Positions 32,606-35,957 of a stretch of DNA of 35,957 nucleotides are shown one piece after another. Under the pieces are notes generated by a model that saw only the letters and a list, made by a program, of their open reading frames with translations, searched no databases and was not told the origin of the DNA. The DNA is taken from contig DDWL01000068.1 in NCBI GenBank assembly GCA_002345675.1, positions 1-35,957 of the forward strand. Reading direction: 5' to 3'. The position numbers and the translations under genes are program-made. Origin of the DNA: Bacteroidales bacterium UBA2287 (lineage in GTDB: Bacteria; Bacteroidota; Bacteroidia; Bacteroidales; Tenuifilaceae). Positions within the stretch are counted from its first letter, which is position 1. Every line of letters begins with the position of its first letter.

Positions 32606-33472
32606 ATGATTAATTACGGTGGTTTACCCAAAGAATTCTCAAGCCTGTCAACCTCCAAGGTTGTTGTTCTCCCCATTCCGTACGATGGTACAAGCACTTG
32701 GGTAAAAGGCTCCGATAAGGGCCCCGAAGCGCTTCTCGATGCATCGGCTAACATGGAACTTTACGATATTGAAACCAACAGCGAACCCTACAGAGTTGGA
32801 ATTTACACCGCCAAGCCCGTTACCCAAAACACAAGCCCCGAGGCAATGGTTGAGGAAACGAAAAAACGTGCCATCGACTATATCGATCAGGGTAAATTTC
32901 TTGTTACCATTGGCGGAGAGCACTCGGTTAGCATTGGAGCAATTCAGGCGCATGCCGAAAAATTTGAAAAGTTTTCGGTAATTCAAATCGATGCCCATGC
33001 CGACCTTCGCGAGGAGTACGAGGGTAGCCCAAATAACCACGCATGCGTTATGGCACGTGCAAAAGAGCTATGCAAAATAGTACAAGTTGGTATACGAAGC
33101 ATGGATGTTGAAGAAAATAAAAACCTGAACCATTCGCGTGTTTTTTGGGGGCATCAAATATTCCACAACGACAGCTGGATGGAGGAAGCCATCGATATGC
33201 TTACGGAAAATGTGTACCTTACCATCGACCTCGATGGTCTCGATCCTTCGCTTCTCCCTTCAACCGGCACACCTGAGCCCGGAGGGCTTTTATGGTACCA
33301 AACCCTAAAGTTTCTGAAAAAACTTGTTGATAAACGAAATCTTGTAGGATTCGATGTGGTTGAACTTTGCCCAAACCCAGCCGAAAAATCGTCCGATTTT
33401 GTTGCCGCTAAGCTGGTTTACAAAATTTTAGCCTATCGCTTTCAGAGCGAATTTAAGAAACGAAAAAGTTAA
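32606..33472 (+). CDS. speB: Agmatinase (ureohydrolase family)
   Basis: A 288-residue ureohydrolase. The binuclear manganese ligands are in GGEHS (His), DAHAD (Asp, His, Asp) and TIDLDGLDPS (two Asp). The PIPYDGTSTWVKGSDKGP N-terminus and the late GFDVVELCP motif are typical of agmatinases rather than arginases. It would hydrolyse agmatine to putrescine and urea in polyamine synthesis; related guanidino substrates cannot be excluded. It starts at ATG 32606, and the aminopeptidase gene follows after 22 bases. Confidence 0.9.
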   Translation: MINYGGLPKEFSSLSTSKVVVLPIPYDGTSTWVKGSDKGPEALLDASANMELYDIETNSEPYRVGIYTAKPVTQNTSPEAMVEETKKRAIDYIDQGKFLVTIGGEHSVSIGAIQAHAEKFEKFSVIQIDAHADLREEYEGSPNNHACVMARAKELCKIVQVGIRSMDVEENKNLNHSRVFWGHQIFHNDSWMEEAIDMLTENVYLTIDLDGLDPSLLPSTGTPEPGGLLWYQTLKFLKKLVDKRNLVGFDVVELCPNPAEKSSDFVAAKLVYKILAYRFQSEFKKRKS

Positions 33473-33494
33473 TGTAAAGTAAATATCCGTAGCC

Positions 33495-35273
33495 ATGAGC
33501 GTAGTAAGTCGACTTGAAAGTTTGAGAAAGGCAATGATAAGCAAAAGTATCGCTGCCTACATTATACCCTCCAGCGATCCTCATTTAAGCGAGTACATTT
33601 CAAATCACTATAAAACCCGCGAATGGCTTTCGGGCTTTACCGGCTCGGCCGGAACATTAGTTGTAACACAAAACGAGGCTGCCCTTTGGACCGATTCGCG
33701 GTACTTTATACAGGCCGAAACCGAACTTAAGGGAACTGGAATTTCGCTTTGTAAAATGGGCCTTCCCGAAACGCCCACCATTGAAACTTGGCTATCGCTA
33801 ATTCTTCAAAAAAAGGCTCTTGTTGCATTCAACGGTAGGCTTATGCCCTACTCTTTGGCCAAGGCTACTATTCAAAAACTTAAAGACGCCAAACTAAAAG
33901 TCGATTCGAACATCGACCTTATACCCGATATTTGGAAAAACCGACCTGTGCTTCCATCGGGAAAAGCATTTACTCACGAGTTACGATTTGCAGGGGCAAC
34001 CGTTGAAGAGAAAATTGAAGCAATTCGCATCGAACTTCTTAAAAACCATGCAAATGGTTGCGTAATTACAACTCTCGACGATGTGGCGTGGACCTTTAAT
34101 ATTCGCGGAAACGATGTTGACTACAATCCCGTTGTAATGGCCTACGGCTACGTTTCGATGGACGATGCTGTGCTTTTTATCGACTCGAATAAAATTAGCA
34201 ACACAATAGTCGAAAGCCTACAAAACGAAGGGGTTGCCGTTTTACCATACAGCAAAGCCGCGAAATTTTTTGGGAAGCTTGGTAAGAAAGAAACCATTGC
34301 TCTCGACGGCAACAGAACAAACTTTACCATTTATAATTCGATTTGTAAGCGCAACGTGGTTCACGAATGCATTAGCATTCCAACACAGCTTAAGGCTAAA
34401 AAGAACTCCGTGGAACTCGAGAATATTCGTGGGGCAATGGTAAGCGATGGAGTTGCTTTGGTGAAATTTTTTACATGGTTCGAACAGAGTTTGGGTAACG
34501 AAAAAATCGACGAGGTTAGCTTGGGTAAAAAGTTATTTGAATTCCGCAGTAAACAGCCAAATTTTGTAAGCGAAAGCTTTAGTATTATTGTTGGTTATGC
34601 CGACCACGGAGCCATTGTTCACTACTCGGCTACTCCCGAAACAGCATACGAAATTAAGCCTAAAGGCTTTTTGCTAATCGATTCGGGAGGTCAGTACCAT
34701 AGCGGCACCACCGACATTACCCGAACACTTCACCTAAGTTCACCTACCAAAGAAGAGGCCACCGATTATACCCTTGTTTTAAAGGGAATGATTCAGCTTT
34801 CGTTGGCAAAATTTCCTACGGGAACTCGTGGAGTTCAACTCGATGTACTTGCACGCAACGCCATGTGGCGCGAGGGTGTTAACTATGGGCACGGCACAGG
34901 GCATGGAGTAGGCGCATTTTTAAATGTTCACGAAGGTCCACAATCGATTCGCCAAAACGAAAACCCTGTAACACTTGAGTTGGGCATGGTACAATCGAAC
35001 GAGCCAGCCATTTACCGTGCTGGTAAATACGGCATTCGAATCGAAAACCTTATTGCCTGCGTACCGGCATACGACAACGAGTTTGGGAAATTTTACCAGT
35101 TCGAAACGTTAACCCTGTGCCCCATCGACACAAATCCCATTAGGGTTGAAATGCTAACTACCGATGAAATTGACTGGATAAATAGCTACCATAAAATGGT
35201 TTACGAAAAACTTTCGGGTAAACTTACGAAAAAGGAGCGCGATTGGCTAAAGGCAAAAACCAAGGAGATTTAA
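33495..35273 (+). CDS. Xaa-Pro aminopeptidase (M24B, aminopeptidase P family)
   Basis: A 592-residue three-domain aminopeptidase P: two creatinase-like N-terminal domains (about 5-300) and a pita-bread catalytic domain (about 315-530), plus a C-terminal extension. Metal ligands are seen as Asp in LLIDSGGQY, Asp in TTDITRTL, His in HGTGHGVGAF, and Glu in QSNEPAIY and IRIENL. It removes N-terminal residues preceding proline. There is no signal peptide, so it is cytoplasmic. It follows speB by 22 bases and is probably co-transcribed, without an obvious metabolic link. Confidence 0.95.
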   Translation: MSVVSRLESLRKAMISKSIAAYIIPSSDPHLSEYISNHYKTREWLSGFTGSAGTLVVTQNEAALWTDSRYFIQAETELKGTGISLCKMGLPETPTIETWLSLILQKKALVAFNGRLMPYSLAKATIQKLKDAKLKVDSNIDLIPDIWKNRPVLPSGKAFTHELRFAGATVEEKIEAIRIELLKNHANGCVITTLDDVAWTFNIRGNDVDYNPVVMAYGYVSMDDAVLFIDSNKISNTIVESLQNEGVAVLPYSKAAKFFGKLGKKETIALDGNRTNFTIYNSICKRNVVHECISIPTQLKAKKNSVELENIRGAMVSDGVALVKFFTWFEQSLGNEKIDEVSLGKKLFEFRSKQPNFVSESFSIIVGYADHGAIVHYSATPETAYEIKPKGFLLIDSGGQYHSGTTDITRTLHLSSPTKEEATDYTLVLKGMIQLSLAKFPTGTRGVQLDVLARNAMWREGVNYGHGTGHGVGAFLNVHEGPQSIRQNENPVTLELGMVQSNEPAIYRAGKYGIRIENLIACVPAYDNEFGKFYQFETLTLCPIDTNPIRVEMLTTDEIDWINSYHKMVYEKLSGKLTKKERDWLKAKTKEI

Positions 35274-35332
35274 AGGCATATTCGGGATTACTTTCTCACT
35301 GCTTCAAAAAAGCAAGGTGTATAAATGTGTAA

Positions 35333-35371
35333 CAATAAAAAAACCACCTACTGCAAAAAGCCTGTAAGTGG
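35333..35371 (-). terminator. Terminator for the minus-strand tRNA locus
   Basis: Read on the minus strand, CCACTTAC pairs with GTAGGTGG (one mismatch) around a 12-nt loop and is followed by a run of seven T. It sits just after the 3' end of the tRNA-Met fragment and is presumably the original tRNA terminator. It could also act weakly on the aminopeptidase transcript. Confidence 0.65.
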
Positions 35372-35383
35372 TTCATTTTCAAG

Positions 35384-35430
35384 TAGCGAGAGGCGGGATT
35401 GAACCGCCGACCTCATGATTATGAATCATA
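35384..35430 (-). other. 3' fragment of tRNA-Met(CAU), likely attachment site (attL)
   Basis: On the minus strand this stretch reads as an anticodon arm with loop TTCATAA (anticodon CAT), variable loop AGGTC, T arm GGCGG-TTCAATC-CCGCC and acceptor strand TCTCGCT plus A. The D arm and 5' acceptor strand are missing: to the right the sequence turns into A+T-rich DNA with no matching AGCGAGA. This is the pattern left at one end of an element that integrated into the 3' end of a tRNA gene. The intact tRNA would lie at the other end, beyond the window. Confidence 0.75.
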
Positions 35431-35448
35431 ATTATTTGCTTTTCATTA

Positions 35449-35680
35449 CGTTACATTCTTCTACATTTATTTATATAATATTGATATTTAATTACATATA
35501 AGTTTTTCATTTTTCATTTATTTTCGTATTTTTACCGTTATAAACATAGTTTGTGTAACGAGTGTGTAACGAGAATTGCACCTTAAAAAAGAATAAAAAA
35601 ACTCTATAGTCCTGTTATATAGTTATTTATGAAATCACCATTAGCCGATATTCAATTGAAAAAGTTCTCCGTGTGTAACG
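35449..35680. repeat. Repeated TGTAACG words, possible integrase arm sites
   Basis: TGTAACG occurs four times: 35449-35455 (minus), 35554-35560 and 35565-35571 (plus, as direct repeats of GTGTAACGAG), and 35674-35680 inside the integrase start. GTGTAAC also occurs at 35327-35333. They flank the putative att core and the recombinase gene, where arm-type binding sites are expected. The rest of the gene-free 35274-35628 region is the terminator, the tRNA fragment and A+T-rich DNA. Confidence 0.45.
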
Positions 35681-35940
35681 TATACGGTGCAATTTTGGTT
35701 GATGAACGTTTAAATAAAGATGGCTTGCACAATGTTCGATACCGTTTAACCTATCGCAGAGAGCGTAAATACATCGCTACAGGGTATGCCTACTCGTTAG
35801 ATGATTGGGAACGCATAACCTCAAACAAGGTTCGAGATGAAAAATTAAAAAAGGACAAGATTTCAATCTTAAATGGATTTGAAGTTATTGCCGATAAAAT
35901 TAATGAAGTTGTAAACGAGGATCGAAAACCATTTAAGTAA
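35629..35940 (+). CDS. Tyrosine recombinase N-terminal (arm-binding) part, truncated
   Basis: A 103-residue reading frame resembling the N-terminal arm-DNA-binding domain of Bacteroidota phage/transposon integrases (YRLTYRRERKYIATGYAYSLDDWERI, then SNKVRDEKLKKDK). The core-binding and catalytic domains (R..HxxR..Y) are absent. The frame ends at TAA-TGA, 17 bases before the window edge. Either the gene is broken here, or the rest lies beyond in another frame. It sits 198 bases right of the tRNA fragment, the usual place for an integrase at the end of an integrated element. Confidence 0.6.
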   Translation: MKSPLADIQLKKFSVCNVYGAILVDERLNKDGLHNVRYRLTYRRERKYIATGYAYSLDDWERITSNKVRDEKLKKDKISILNGFEVIADKINEVVNEDRKPFK

Positions 35941-35957
35941 TGATTAATATTTAATGT

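Noticed and set aside
35384..35430. Functional tRNA-Met gene
   Set aside because: The D arm and 5' acceptor strand are missing and nothing complementary to the acceptor is found to the right.

Overview
The window looks like chromosome of a member of the Bacteroidota, most likely in or near Bacteroidales/Marinilabiliales. The evidence is a DUF4407 membrane protein, a TPR/PD40/OmpA protein with type IX secretion PorE-like architecture, an HU-SPOR fusion, a TPR hybrid histidine kinase, several TAnnTTTG-type promoter boxes, A+T-rich leaders mostly without Shine-Dalgarno sequences, and heavy TCG serine codon use. No rRNA, CRISPR array or insertion sequence was seen.

Positions 96-14496 (minus strand) hold a chemosensory cluster. 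In transcription order it runs: stand-alone receiver, a ~600-residue coiled-coil protein with a CheZ-like D-x-x-x-Q motif, STAS protein, CheY, CheA, CheW, an outer-membrane beta-barrel, CheR, a histidine-kinase-like protein lacking the phospho-acceptor histidine, CheD, CheB, a DUF4407 protein and a membrane GAF/PAS protein without an output domain. No classical methyl-accepting receptor and no flagellar gene is present. A promoter candidate lies just upstream at 14538-14569. A hairpin at 8855-8881 splits the cluster after cheW, and a terminator at 54-73 closes it. The divergent region 14497-14729 contains an FNR-like palindrome.

Positions 14730-18518 hold a Crp/Fnr regulator and a receiver protein (plus strand), facing a TPR hybrid histidine kinase (minus strand). 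The upstream regions of the regulator and the kinase share the inverted words GCATTGG and CCAATGC.

Positions 18762-24431 hold an HU-SPOR membrane fusion, a YgjP-like metallopeptidase, a nitroreductase, a small conserved protein, a Nim-like flavin-binding protein and the PorE-like OmpA protein. Between the nitroreductase and the small protein lie a perfect 32-bp palindrome and a compound hairpin.

Positions 24639-25316 hold a decayed HigB/RelE-type toxin followed by an intact antitoxin. Then come queE and a 5'-nucleotidase (minus), TrkH with a HAMP-only membrane sensor (minus), and a plus-strand envelope-stress module (ECF sigma factor, zinc-finger anti-sigma factor, two LTxxQ/Spy-like proteins) ending in a terminator. 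Agmatinase and an Xaa-Pro aminopeptidase follow.

The right end (35384 onward) is probably the left junction of an integrated element. It has a 3' fragment of a tRNA-Met(CAU) gene, repeated TGTAACG words that may be integrase arm sites, and the N-terminal part of a tyrosine recombinase. All functional statements are read from sequence alone; no database search was run.
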